Positions 8,354 to 16,812 of a stretch of DNA of 64,000 nt are shown one piece after another (position 1 is the first letter of the stretch; every line of letters begins with the position of its first letter). Position numbers and translations under genes: made by a program. Under the pieces are notes generated by a model, which worked only from the letters and a program-made list of their open reading frames with translations, was not told where the DNA came from and searched no databases. The DNA lies in the NCBI GenBank assembly GCA_035638575.1, contig DASQZT010000070.1, positions 1-64,000 on the forward strand, given 5' to 3'. The stretch is from DASQZT01 sp035638575 (lineage in GTDB: Bacteria; Acidobacteriota; Terriglobia; Bryobacterales; Bryobacteraceae).

Positions 8354-9812
8354 TTTCGCGGGCGGGCACGCGATGCCGGTGAGCGAGGGGATCAGCCGCA
8401 GAAACCTCTTACTCATGGTCCATGTCGCGTGGACGGTCGGCTTGATAGCGGTGGGTCTCATCTACCGGTTATTCCAAGTGGAGGCGGATATCCTGGTGTA
8501 CCCGGCATGCGTAATCCTGGCTCTCAGCTTTGGGTGGATCCTGGCGGGCTGGTTCTCCTTGCGGGGAACTCTGTTTGAGCCGTACGCGCTATTCATGATT
8601 GCCGCGGGCCTGTTCAACGGAGGCCAGGCGGTATTGGAATTGTTCGGGCTCAACCCGAACGGCATACTCGACGGCCGTTTTCCGCCTGAAGTATTGATCG
8701 AGTCTCTGTTTTTCGTCACCCTCAGCGCTCTGGCAGTTCATACGGGTGCGCTCCTGGCGGTCCGTGAGAAGCCGGCGGATCGTTCCGGCGCGGGCGAAAA
8801 CGCCCCGTTCCGGGAACGGGCCACGAGGATGGTCGGCTGGTTCCTGCTGGCAATCTCCGCAGTTCCCGTGTCCCTGTTTCTGAAGAACTCCGTGTCGGTG
8901 GTGCTCGACTACGGATATATGGCGCTGTTCCAGAGAGAGGATTCCTACTCGTTGACCTGGGCGCTCTCCGGTTTTTTCGTTCCGGGGCTCATTTTCCTAT
9001 TGGCCGGCTCCAAAAGCAGCAGGCCGGTTCGAGGATTCTGCCTGGCCATCGCCGCACTGTACACGGCGGTCAACCTGTTTCTGGGATCCCGGGGAGCGGC
9101 GATGATGAGCGCCGTGGCGGTCGCCTGGATTTACGACCGCATCGGGCGCCGCATCCCGAGAGGCCTGATCGTGGGGCTTTCGGTGGCCGGATTGATCGCC
9201 TTCTCCCTGGTTCGCGAGACCCGCGGCACGGATGGCAGGTGGCGCCTGTCACTGGATCAGGAGTTCGAGACGCTGGCCAACCTGCAGAATCCGGTGTCGA
9301 CGGCCGTCTCGGAGATGGGTTACTCGCTGGTTACGGTAGCCCACACCCTGACGCTCGTTCCTGAGGTGCGCAGTTATGACCTGGGCGTCAGTTATCTCTA
9401 TGGGGCATCCGCAATCATTCCGAATCTGGGCTGGGAGGTTCACCCGGGTGTGGCCCACGGGCTGTTGTGCGACTGGCTTACCAGGACGGTGGAACCGACC
9501 GTCGCGGCCACGGGCGGCGGACTCGGCTTCTCGTTTATCGCCGAAGCCTATTTGAATTTCGGATGGGCCGGCGGCCTGGTGTGGCTGGCGATCGTCGGCT
9601 ATCTGTGCGTGCGTTTGTTTCTCCAGGCGGACACTCTCGATCCCGCCAGGCAGGCGCTGGTTGCCAGCTTTCTTTCGTTCTTTTTCGTGTTCGCGCGAGG
9701 AGAATCGGCGATCGTGGTCCGGGGCCTGGTCTGGTACGCACTTGTGCCGTACCTGCTCGCGGCGGTACTGGCCGCAAGCACCCGAAGAGTGGGAGTCAAT
9801 CCATGCAATTAG
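8334..9812 (+). CDS. O-antigen/exopolysaccharide polymerase (Wzy-like)
   Basis: Integral membrane protein of about 492 residues with roughly 12 hydrophobic segments, sited where a Wzy polymerase is expected. Wzy proteins share little sequence; the call rests on topology, the large loop in the second half (FSLVRETRGTDGRWRLSLDQ) and context: the operon otherwise has flippase, chain-length kinase and exporter but no polymerase. The start is uncertain. ATG 8334 overlaps the previous gene by 20 bases, ATG 8373 (MPVSEGISRR) begins just after it, and neither has a clear Shine-Dalgarno. An O-antigen ligase-type protein is a less likely alternative. Confidence 0.7.
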   Translation: MHSTTLDFAGGHAMPVSEGISRRNLLLMVHVAWTVGLIAVGLIYRLFQVEADILVYPACVILALSFGWILAGWFSLRGTLFEPYALFMIAAGLFNGGQAVLELFGLNPNGILDGRFPPEVLIESLFFVTLSALAVHTGALLAVREKPADRSGAGENAPFRERATRMVGWFLLAISAVPVSLFLKNSVSVVLDYGYMALFQREDSYSLTWALSGFFVPGLIFLLAGSKSSRPVRGFCLAIAALYTAVNLFLGSRGAAMMSAVAVAWIYDRIGRRIPRGLIVGLSVAGLIAFSLVRETRGTDGRWRLSLDQEFETLANLQNPVSTAVSEMGYSLVTVAHTLTLVPEVRSYDLGVSYLYGASAIIPNLGWEVHPGVAHGLLCDWLTRTVEPTVAATGGGLGFSFIAEAYLNFGWAGGLVWLAIVGYLCVRLFLQADTLDPARQALVASFLSFFFVFARGESAIVVRGLVWYALVPYLLAAVLAASTRRVGVNPCN

Positions 9813-11053
9813 CCGTGACACTCGAGCATCGCTTCGTCGGCACACCGGATGGCGCAATATGGACCTCCGGAATCCATGCGCACCAGTTCTGGACCCGATA
9901 CCTTTCGGTCTTCGATGGGGTTAAAGTCGTAGCCCGAGTCGAGAATGTCACTTCGCCAGGCGCGAACTTCAAGCTGGCGAATGGTCCCGGCGTAGTCTTC
10001 ATTCCGATTCCGAACTATCTCGGCCCCCTGCAGTATCTCTCCAAGGCGTTCCAGGTCCGCAGCGCCGTTCGGAATGCCATTGACCGTAGCGACGCGGTCA
10101 TTATGAGAGTGACTTCCCACCTGGCGGGTTGCCTCGAATCCAAGCTCGTGCGCCTGGGCCACCCTTACGGCCTGGAGATAGTCGGCGACCCATACGACCT
10201 GTATGCCGCGGGCGCTGTGCGGCACCCGCTGAGGCCCATTTTTCGCTGGTGGTTCACGCGACAAGTGCGGAGACAATGCAGAGGAGCGGCGGCCGCGGCC
10301 TATGTTACCGAGCGGGCCTTACAGGTGCGCTATCCCTGCCCGGCCTACTCGGCCGGCGTGTCGGACGCGGAGATCTCCGAAGCGGCAATCTGGCAGCCTG
10401 CCGCGGGCATCACCGACCGGCGGCATGAGGAAGGGCGAAGAGACTTTCGGCTGGTGACGGTAGCCTCGCTCGCCCAAATGTACAAGGCTCCGGACGTGCT
10501 GATTCGGGCGGTGGGAGAGTGCGTCGCCAAAGGACTCGATCTGCGCTTGCAGATTGTAGGCGATGGGATGTACCGCCGGGCGCTCGAACGGCTCTGCTGC
10601 GACTTGGGACTGGCCGATCGGGTGCGGTTTCCAGGGCAACTGCCCGCGGGGGAGCGAGTGAGGGCGCAACTGGATCGCTCGGACCTGTTTGTGCTGCCTT
10701 CGTGGACCGAGGGGCTGCCTCGAGCCATGGTGGAAGCGATGGCCAGAGCCCTCCCGTGCATCGGCTCGGATGTGGGTGGAATCCCCGAACTGCTTGCGGA
10801 GGAAGATCTGGTTCCGCCGGGCAACGTCGAGGCCCTGGCGCGCAAAATCCAGGAAGTGCTCTCGTCTCCCCGCCGAATGGCGGAGATGTCGGCACGGAAT
10901 CTGGCCAAAGCGCGCGAATATCGCGACGAGGTTCTGGCGGAACGCCGGCGGGAGTTCTTCGATCGTGTGCGGCTGGCGACCCTCTCCTGGCTCGAAAGGT
11001 GCGGGAGGGCGGAATGCCCGAAGGGAGCGGAGTTCGAACGATGCAGACCATGA
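9803..11053 (+). CDS. Glycosyltransferase family 4
   Basis: GT-B glycosyltransferase, 416 residues. The C-terminal half is a standard Glycos_transf_1 domain: LVTVASLAQMYKAPDVLIRA, the loop LQIVGDGMYRRALE, and the E-x7-E donor site in SWTEGLPRAMVEAMARALP followed by GSDVGGIPELL. The N-terminal half is divergent, with an aromatic-rich start (GIHAHQFWTRYLSVFDG). GGGAG lies 7 bases upstream of ATG 9803, which overlaps the polymerase by 10 bases. It overlaps the methyltransferase by 13. Confidence 0.86.
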   Translation: MQLAVTLEHRFVGTPDGAIWTSGIHAHQFWTRYLSVFDGVKVVARVENVTSPGANFKLANGPGVVFIPIPNYLGPLQYLSKAFQVRSAVRNAIDRSDAVIMRVTSHLAGCLESKLVRLGHPYGLEIVGDPYDLYAAGAVRHPLRPIFRWWFTRQVRRQCRGAAAAAYVTERALQVRYPCPAYSAGVSDAEISEAAIWQPAAGITDRRHEEGRRDFRLVTVASLAQMYKAPDVLIRAVGECVAKGLDLRLQIVGDGMYRRALERLCCDLGLADRVRFPGQLPAGERVRAQLDRSDLFVLPSWTEGLPRAMVEAMARALPCIGSDVGGIPELLAEEDLVPPGNVEALARKIQEVLSSPRRMAEMSARNLAKAREYRDEVLAERRREFFDRVRLATLSWLERCGRAECPKGAEFERCRP

Positions 11054-11850
11054 CGGGGCCTTGGCCGGCCTACGCACCCCGAAGCGCCTGGCGCGCGCTG
11101 CTCCACTGGCAAACACGCCTGGCGCGCCGCTTCGACAGGCTCCTTTCGGAGGAGTTCCGAATTGATGGGAACCGCGATTTCATGGACCACCTGGTCCCGG
11201 AGTATTTGCGGCCCGGCAAGTTGATCTACGACGTGGGCGGCGGCAAGAACCCGATCCTCAGCGGCGAGCGGAAATCGGAACTGCGGCTCAGAATCATCGG
11301 GCTGGATATCGATGCCGAAGAGTTGGCCGCGGCGCCGGAGGGCTGCTACGACGACACTGTCTGCTGCGACATCAGCCGGTTCCGGGGCAAGGGCGAAGCG
11401 GACCTGGTGATCTGCCAGTCGCTGCTGGAGCACGTCCTGGACACCAACGGGGCCCTGGCGGCGATTGCCAGTATCCTCAAACCCGGCGGCAGGGCGCTGA
11501 TCTTCGTCCCTTCCCGCAATGCGGTGTACGCCAGGCTCAACCTGGTCCTGCCCCAGAGGCTCAAACGCAGAATAATGCACGGCATCTTCCCTGAAATGAG
11601 CCGCGATCACGGCTTCCCGGCCTACTACAACGGTTGCACGCCCTCCCGGCTGGAGCGCATGGCCCAGGCTCAAGGACTGGTCCGCGAGCGGCGGCGCTTG
11701 TACTTTCACAGCACTTACTTCAGTTTTTGTTTTCCGCTGCACGCCCTGTGGCGGCTTTGGCTTTTGTTTTTCCGTTTCCTCGCGGGCGTCGAGGCGGCGG
11801 AGACCTTTTCGGTGGTGTTCCGCAAGCCGGTATCGGGGCAATTTTTATGA
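11041..11850 (+). CDS. Class I SAM-dependent methyltransferase
   Basis: Product of 269 residues with the Rossmann methyltransferase motifs: motif I LIYDVGGGKNP (about residue 60), the acidic ribose-binding end of strand 2 IIGLDIDAEEL, and motif IV DLVICQSLLEHVLD with the following KPGGRALIFVPS. The C-terminus is hydrophobic (WRLWLLFFRFLAG), suggesting membrane association, which fits methylation of lipid-linked sugars or capping of the chain. GGAG 8 bases before ATG 11041 supports the start. Its TGA overlaps the next gene's ATG (ATGA). Confidence 0.82.
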   Translation: MQTMTGPWPAYAPRSAWRALLHWQTRLARRFDRLLSEEFRIDGNRDFMDHLVPEYLRPGKLIYDVGGGKNPILSGERKSELRLRIIGLDIDAEELAAAPEGCYDDTVCCDISRFRGKGEADLVICQSLLEHVLDTNGALAAIASILKPGGRALIFVPSRNAVYARLNLVLPQRLKRRIMHGIFPEMSRDHGFPAYYNGCTPSRLERMAQAQGLVRERRRLYFHSTYFSFCFPLHALWRLWLLFFRFLAGVEAAETFSVVFRKPVSGQFL

Positions 11851-13076
11851 AGAAGCCCACGATCGTTTTCGGAATGAACAGCATGTTCGCCGTTCAACAT
11901 CTTTTGCCGGAGATTCTCGGCCTGGTTCGCCAGCAGGGGTTTCAAGTAGCGGTGATCGCTCCGGGGCCAAAGGACGCCAGGGGGCTACAGGACATGTCGG
12001 TTGGCGGCTGCGAGGTCGGGTTCTGTCCGGTGCCGATGGAGCGGGAAATCTCGCCGTTGTCGGACCTGCGCGCGCTGTGGCGAATCTTTCGGATCCTCGG
12101 AGCGCTCCGGCCCGCCATTACCAACATGAGCACTCCCAAGATGGCATTGCTGGGGGGATTGGCCGCATGGCTGGCCCGGGTTCCGCACCGGATCTACACG
12201 CTGCGCGGGCTGCGGTATGAGACCACACGATCGTGGAAGCGGGCCGTGCTGGTCGCTTGCGAGAGAATCGCCTGTTCCTGCGCTCACCAGGTGATCGCGA
12301 TCAGCAGCAGCGTTCAGGAGGCCGCGTTGCAGGAGCGGCTCACAACCGCGAAGAAGATTACGGTGCTGGGGGATCGCGTGAGCGAGGGGATCGCCATTCC
12401 GCCGTGCGCGGAAACGCAGTGTCCTTCACTCGAAGAGCTTCGCGTGAAAACCGGCATTCCGGAGGGCTCCGCGGTGATCGGATTTGTGGGCCGCCTGACC
12501 CGCGACAAGGGCATTCACGAGCTGGTGGAGTGTTTCAGCGCCCTCCGGCGGGATGGCCTCGCGGTTCATCTGCTGCTGCTCGGAGACTTTGAGCCCGGGG
12601 ATCCGGTGGAGGAAGCCACGGCGTCCTTGATCCGCTCCGACCCCGATGTGCACTGGGTGGGATACGTGCCGCAGCCCAGGCCCTACTACCAACTCATGGA
12701 CGTATTCGTTTTCCCTACGCATCGGGAAGGCTTGGGCAAGGTGCTTCTGGAGGCGGCGGCGGCCGGGAAGCCGGCCGTATCGACCTACACCACAGGCGTG
12801 ATCGATGTGGTTCAAGCCGGCGTGACGGGACTCCTGGTTCCGCCTGGCGATGCGAGGGCCCTCACCCGTGCGGTGGCCACACTGCTCGGCGATGGCGAAC
12901 TGGCGGCGCGCATGGGAAAGAGCGCCAGGCTTCTGGTGCAGGAACATTTCGATAACGGCATTTACCTGGAGCGGCTGGGCAGCATGCTGCGTTCCATGGC
13001 GCACACCGATTCGGGCCCGGACCGCCAGACGGAAACAGCCACGCCGTCCTTCGCCAACCTGCCACGAGGGCGGTGA
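11847..13076 (+). CDS. Glycosyltransferase family 4
   Basis: Third GT4 enzyme of the operon, 409 residues. Its N-terminal domain (NSMFAVQHLLPEILGLVRQQG) differs from the other two and resembles GT4 enzymes that act on undecaprenyl-linked intermediates. The C-terminal domain has VGRLTRDKGIHELVE, THREGLGKVLLEAAAAGKP (E-x7-E region) and GVTGLLVPPGDARAL. The tail after MRSMAHTDSG is polar and probably disordered. ATGA overlap with the methyltransferase gene; the next gene starts 1 base after its stop. Confidence 0.86.
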   Translation: MKKPTIVFGMNSMFAVQHLLPEILGLVRQQGFQVAVIAPGPKDARGLQDMSVGGCEVGFCPVPMEREISPLSDLRALWRIFRILGALRPAITNMSTPKMALLGGLAAWLARVPHRIYTLRGLRYETTRSWKRAVLVACERIACSCAHQVIAISSSVQEAALQERLTTAKKITVLGDRVSEGIAIPPCAETQCPSLEELRVKTGIPEGSAVIGFVGRLTRDKGIHELVECFSALRRDGLAVHLLLLGDFEPGDPVEEATASLIRSDPDVHWVGYVPQPRPYYQLMDVFVFPTHREGLGKVLLEAAAAGKPAVSTYTTGVIDVVQAGVTGLLVPPGDARALTRAVATLLGDGELAARMGKSARLLVQEHFDNGIYLERLGSMLRSMAHTDSGPDRQTETATPSFANLPRGR

Positions 13077-13077
13077 T

Positions 13078-14562
13078 ATGTACTCGCTTTCGATCCTCAC
13101 CACAACGGCGTTCCTTCTGAGCCTGCTGCTCACGCCTCTGATGCGCGACTGGTCGATCCGTCTGGGCCTGGTGGATCACCCGGACCAGAAGAGAAAGCTG
13201 CATGCGGCCGCCACACCGCGCACCGGAGGCGTGGCCATTCTGGCTTCCTACCTGGGCGCATACGCGCTGCTTTTGTTGCTGCCGCTTAACGGCAGCGGTT
13301 TCATCGAGGAGCACCTTGCGGCAGTCTGGCGGCTGATGCCGCCGGTCGCGGCGATATTTGTAACCGGTCTGCTCGACGATTGGCTCAGCCTGAGGCCCTG
13401 GCAAAAGCTGGCCGGTGAAGCCGCCGCGGCGGTCTGGGCCTATGCCGCGGGAGTGCGCATCCTGGCCGTGGGGGGCCACGCGACCACCCCCTGGTGCAGT
13501 TTCCTGTTGACGGCCGCCTGGTTGATCCTGTGCTCGAATGCCTTCAACCTGATCGACGGAATCGACGGCCTGGCGGCGGGCGTAGGGCTGGCCGCGACCT
13601 TGACCACCTTCGTCGCCGGAATCCTGCACGGCGACATCACGCTGGGGCTCGCGACCGCGCCGCTGGCCGGATGCCTGATCGGATTCCTGCGATACAACTT
13701 CAATCCGGCTTCGATATTCCTGGGCGATTCGGGCAGTCTCCTGATTGGTTTTCTGCTGGGGTCCTATGCCGTCATCTGGAGCCAGAAATCGGCCACCATG
13801 CTCGGTGTGGCCGCGCCGGCGATGGCGTTGGCGCTGCCCCTGCTGGAGGTGGGCCTTTCCATCCTGCGCCGCTTCCTGCGCAACGAGCCGATTTTCAACG
13901 GCGATCGCGGCCACATCCACCACCGCTTGCTGGACCGCGGCTTTACGCCGCGCAGGACCGCCCTTCTGCTGTACGGCGTTTGCGGTCTCGGCGCCACGCT
14001 CTCGCTGGTCGAATGCGTGATGCGAAACCGCTTCGCCGGCGTGGTGGTGGCGCTCTTCGGAGCAGGCGCGTGGATCGGAGTTCGATTTCTGGGATACGTG
14101 GAGTTCGAAGCCGCGCGGAGTTTTCTGTGGCGCGGGCTCCGCCCCACCTTGAGCGGGCATGTCAAGCTCAAGCTGCTGGAGCGCTCGTTGCTTTCGGCGG
14201 CCAACATCGAGCAGTGCTGGCTCGCGTTGGAGCGCGCCGCGCGATCGCTGGGCTACAGCCACATGAATGCGCGCCTGGCGGGCGTGCCGTTTGCCACGGC
14301 GCCGGAGCACTCGCCGAACGGCGCGTTCTGGCAAATGCGCCTCAACCTGCCGGGCAAGGACTATGTCAACGTCACGCAGCGCGAGCGAAGCGAAGAACGG
14401 CCCGTGCTCCTGATCCCGTTTGTCGAACTCGTCAGCCGGGTCTTGCCCGGGAAACTGGCGCAGTTGGAAGCCACTCAGCCGGTGTTCCGGAACTCGAGCA
14501 CCAGGACCGTGATGTCGTCCGACTGCGCGGCCCCTTCGGTGAACACGGCCACGGCTTCCTGA
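13078..14562 (+). CDS. Polyprenyl-phosphate glycosyl-1-phosphate transferase (WecA/MraY/TagO family)
   Basis: Membrane enzyme expected to start repeat-unit synthesis by moving a sugar-1-phosphate (typically GlcNAc-1-P) onto undecaprenyl phosphate. Family signatures are present: DHPDQKRKLHAAATPRTGG, LLDDWLSL, NAFNLIDGIDGLAAG, FLGDSGSLLIGFLLG and the WecA-type GDRGHIHHRLLDRG. About ten membrane segments are followed, after about residue 355, by a soluble 140-residue extension not found in plain WecA. GAGG 8 bases upstream supports ATG 13078. The last 88 bases overlap, antisense, the 3' end of the convergent phosphatase gene, so the final residues may be weakly constrained. Last gene of the operon. 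Confidence 0.88.
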   Translation: MYSLSILTTTAFLLSLLLTPLMRDWSIRLGLVDHPDQKRKLHAAATPRTGGVAILASYLGAYALLLLLPLNGSGFIEEHLAAVWRLMPPVAAIFVTGLLDDWLSLRPWQKLAGEAAAAVWAYAAGVRILAVGGHATTPWCSFLLTAAWLILCSNAFNLIDGIDGLAAGVGLAATLTTFVAGILHGDITLGLATAPLAGCLIGFLRYNFNPASIFLGDSGSLLIGFLLGSYAVIWSQKSATMLGVAAPAMALALPLLEVGLSILRRFLRNEPIFNGDRGHIHHRLLDRGFTPRRTALLLYGVCGLGATLSLVECVMRNRFAGVVVALFGAGAWIGVRFLGYVEFEAARSFLWRGLRPTLSGHVKLKLLERSLLSAANIEQCWLALERAARSLGYSHMNARLAGVPFATAPEHSPNGAFWQMRLNLPGKDYVNVTQRERSEERPVLLIPFVELVSRVLPGKLAQLEATQPVFRNSSTRTVMSSDCAAPSVNTATAS

Positions 14563-16163
14563 ATGGCGTCGTGGATCGCGGTGCAGGATTCGGCCGCCCG
14601 GGCGGTGAGGATGTCCCCCAGCCGCTTCTTGCCAAAAAACTCGCCGGCGGGGTTCTGGGCCTCGGTCACGCCGTCGCTGTAGATCACGACTTTGTCGCCG
14701 GAACCGAGCCCATGTTCCGCCAGGACGAATTCGGCGGGCTCCAGCAGACCCACGGGCATTCCGGTTGTTTCGAGGGTCAGGGTCTCGCCTCCAGCCCGCA
14801 CCACTACCGGCGGGCACTGCGCGGCGTTTACATAACTCAGCAGCCCGGAGCGGTCCAGCAGGGCATAGAAAACCGTCGCATATTTCTCGCCGCCGGTGTG
14901 GGACAGGAGAAAGCTGTTCAGACGCTGCAGCCGGCGGGCCAGGGCTTCCGGGTGTTCGGAGCTGGTAATCAAGGCGCCCTGCAGGAGCGAAGCCAGGAGC
15001 GCCGAGGCCACACCTTTTCCCGAAACGTCCGCTACCACCGCCGACCAGCAGTGCGGGCTCACCTCTGTCACATCGAAGTAGTCGCCGCCCACCTCGCGGG
15101 AAGCCACGCTGCTTCCACTGGCGCGAATCCAGCCCTCGGAGGGCAGGGTCCTGGGCAGCAGGCTCTGCTGGATGTTGCGCGCCAGCCGCAGTTCCTCCTC
15201 CATCTGCTGCTTGGCCCGCTCCTCTTCGAGCAGCCGCGCGTTCTCCAGCACGGTGGACGCTTCGATCGCCAGGGTCTGGAGCAGCTCGCGGTTGCCGCCG
15301 GCCAGGTCCGCCGCCAAAACGCGCGAATCCATATAGAGCAGGCCCACGGTTTCGTTGCCCGCCGACAGCACGCCGGTGGCATCGCCCTGCCCTGTCCGGA
15401 TGCGGACCAATGGCACGCAGATCACGCTGCGAAGCTCCAGGTCGGCGATGCTGTTTTGCGGACGCGTGTCGTCCGCGCCCAGCGGGTCGAAATTCATGGA
15501 CAGCAGCTCCCGCCGGTTCTGCAGCGCGCGGTGCAGCACCTCGCGCGGAACGCGCAAATCGCTGTCGTGCAGGTGATGCCCGTGGCGATGCCGGGCCACG
15601 CGCGTTTCCAACCCTTCCCCGCCGCGCAGCATCAGGAATCCGCGCTCGGCTCCGGTGATGGCCAGCGCCGTGTCGACCACCGAAGCCAGCACCTCATCCA
15701 CCGACAAGGAACTCTGCAGCGTGCGGGCCAGGTCGAGAATGGCGCGCAGCTTGGCGAGGCTTCCCCCCACGCCCGCCGCCGGCGTCTTTTCCGAAGCGCT
15801 CATCTGCTCCATCAGCCGCTTCAGCTCGGCGCCGTCCAGCGCGAAGATCAGCTGATACGAATCCTGCGTGCCGAACTCGATCTTGTCGGAGCTGGCCAGC
15901 ACCTGGCGCGTGATCTTCTTGCCGTTCACCAGCGTGCCATGCCGGCTGCCGCAGTCTTCGACGACATACTGGCCGTCCTCCCACAGAATCCGCGCATGGG
16001 TGCGGGAAACCCGGCTGTCGCGGAGGATCAACTGGCTCTCCGGCTGGCGTCCGATGTGGAACGGCAGCGGGTCTATGTGCACTCGCGTGCGGTGGCCGTG
16101 CGGATCGACCACCACCAGCGACGCCGAGCCGGCATTCGATGGGTGAGCGGCCGATGGTTCCAT
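14475..16163 (-). CDS. FHA-GAF-PP2C (SpoIIE/RsbU-type) serine phosphatase
   Basis: Signalling phosphatase of 562 residues with three modules. The FHA domain (about 35-100) has GRQPESQL, SRTHARI and GSRHGTLVNG, the phosphothreonine-reading residues. A GAF domain covers about 130-310, ending in a coiled-coil linker (EEERAKQQMEEELRLARNIQ) typical of RsbU-like proteins. The PP2C/SpoIIE domain (about 340-560) keeps metal-binding residues in VGGDYFDV, VVADVSGKG, YSDGVTEAQN and AQSDDITVLV. Likely role: dephosphorylating an anti-sigma antagonist, gated by Ser/Thr kinase signalling through the FHA domain. Its ATG directly abuts the stop of the fur-like gene, so the two are probably co-transcribed. Confidence 0.92.
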   Translation of the reverse strand: MEPSAAHPSNAGSASLVVVDPHGHRTRVHIDPLPFHIGRQPESQLILRDSRVSRTHARILWEDGQYVVEDCGSRHGTLVNGKKITRQVLASSDKIEFGTQDSYQLIFALDGAELKRLMEQMSASEKTPAAGVGGSLAKLRAILDLARTLQSSLSVDEVLASVVDTALAITGAERGFLMLRGGEGLETRVARHRHGHHLHDSDLRVPREVLHRALQNRRELLSMNFDPLGADDTRPQNSIADLELRSVICVPLVRIRTGQGDATGVLSAGNETVGLLYMDSRVLAADLAGGNRELLQTLAIEASTVLENARLLEEERAKQQMEEELRLARNIQQSLLPRTLPSEGWIRASGSSVASREVGGDYFDVTEVSPHCWSAVVADVSGKGVASALLASLLQGALITSSEHPEALARRLQRLNSFLLSHTGGEKYATVFYALLDRSGLLSYVNAAQCPPVVVRAGGETLTLETTGMPVGLLEPAEFVLAEHGLGSGDKVVIYSDGVTEAQNPAGEFFGKKRLGDILTARAAESCTAIHDAIQEAVAVFTEGAAQSDDITVLVLEFRNTG

Positions 16164-16679
16164 TCAGCGCCGCGAGCGAGCGCGCCGCCCGGCCGCCGCC
16201 TTCGCCGGCTCCACCGGACGGTTGCGCAGTTCTTCGACTTCGCGCGCCCGCAGCGTCTGGCAGTGAGCGCAGTAGCCGCCCACCTCGGTGCGCGCCAGCA
16301 GGACCTGGAATCCGAAGTGGCTCTCGATCTGTTTTCGCAGGCGCTGCAGGGGCTCTCCGAAAAACTCCTCCACCTTGCCGCACCGCAGGCAGATCACGTG
16401 CGCGTGCTCCTGTTTGAGGCGGGTCTCGTAATAGTGCTGGTCGCCGCCGTAGTGCATCAGGTCCAGTTCATCCACCAGCCCGCCGGTTTTGAGCATCTTC
16501 AGCGTGCGATATACGGTGACCCGGTTCAGCTTGGGGTCTCGCTCCTTAGCCAGTTGGTAGAGGCGCTCGGCGTCGAGATGCTGTCCGGTCTTGTCGATCA
16601 GCTCGAGAAGGATCTGGCGCTGGCGCGTCAGGCGGACGCCTCTCTCCTTCAACGAACCTTCAATCGAGTCGAGGGCCAT
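16164..16679 (-). CDS. Fur-family transcriptional regulator
   Basis: Metal- or peroxide-responsive repressor, 171 residues. The N-terminal winged helix is clear (LTRQRQILLELIDKTGQHLDAERLY, NRVTVYRTLKML). The dimerisation domain has the HAHVICLRCGK metal segment and two CxxC pairs (CLRC, CAHC) that would hold structural zinc. ATG 16679 was chosen because GGAGAG lies 10 bases upstream; a TTG at 16697 would overlap that Shine-Dalgarno. A basic tail (GRRARSRR) ends the protein. Fur, PerR and Zur cannot be separated from sequence alone. It shares an upstream region with the divergent DUF6807 gene. Confidence 0.9.
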   Translation of the reverse strand: MALDSIEGSLKERGVRLTRQRQILLELIDKTGQHLDAERLYQLAKERDPKLNRVTVYRTLKMLKTGGLVDELDLMHYGGDQHYYETRLKQEHAHVICLRCGKVEEFFGEPLQRLRKQIESHFGFQVLLARTEVGGYCAHCQTLRAREVEELRNRPVEPAKAAAGRRARSRR

Positions 16680-16812
16680 AAAAGCGGGACTCTCCAATTC
16701 TAACAGGGCTGCGGGGCCGCGCCTTCGGCCGGAAAGTCAGGCGAAGACCCGCAGCTGCCCAGTGAACGGGCTGGGCACAGCCGGGCAACTGGTGGCATCC
16801 TGGAATAGGATC

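Noticed and set aside
12862..14817. Very long open frame on the minus strand opposite the GT4 and WecA-type genes
   Set aside because: It is antisense to two well-supported genes, has no recognisable domain and an Arg/Gly/Gln-rich composition typical of high-GC shadow frames.
16756..16777. TGCCCAG-N8-CTGGGCA inverted repeat between fur and the DUF6807 gene, as a Fur box
   Set aside because: GC-rich and unlike Fur, PerR or Zur boxes; short arms are expected by chance in this composition.
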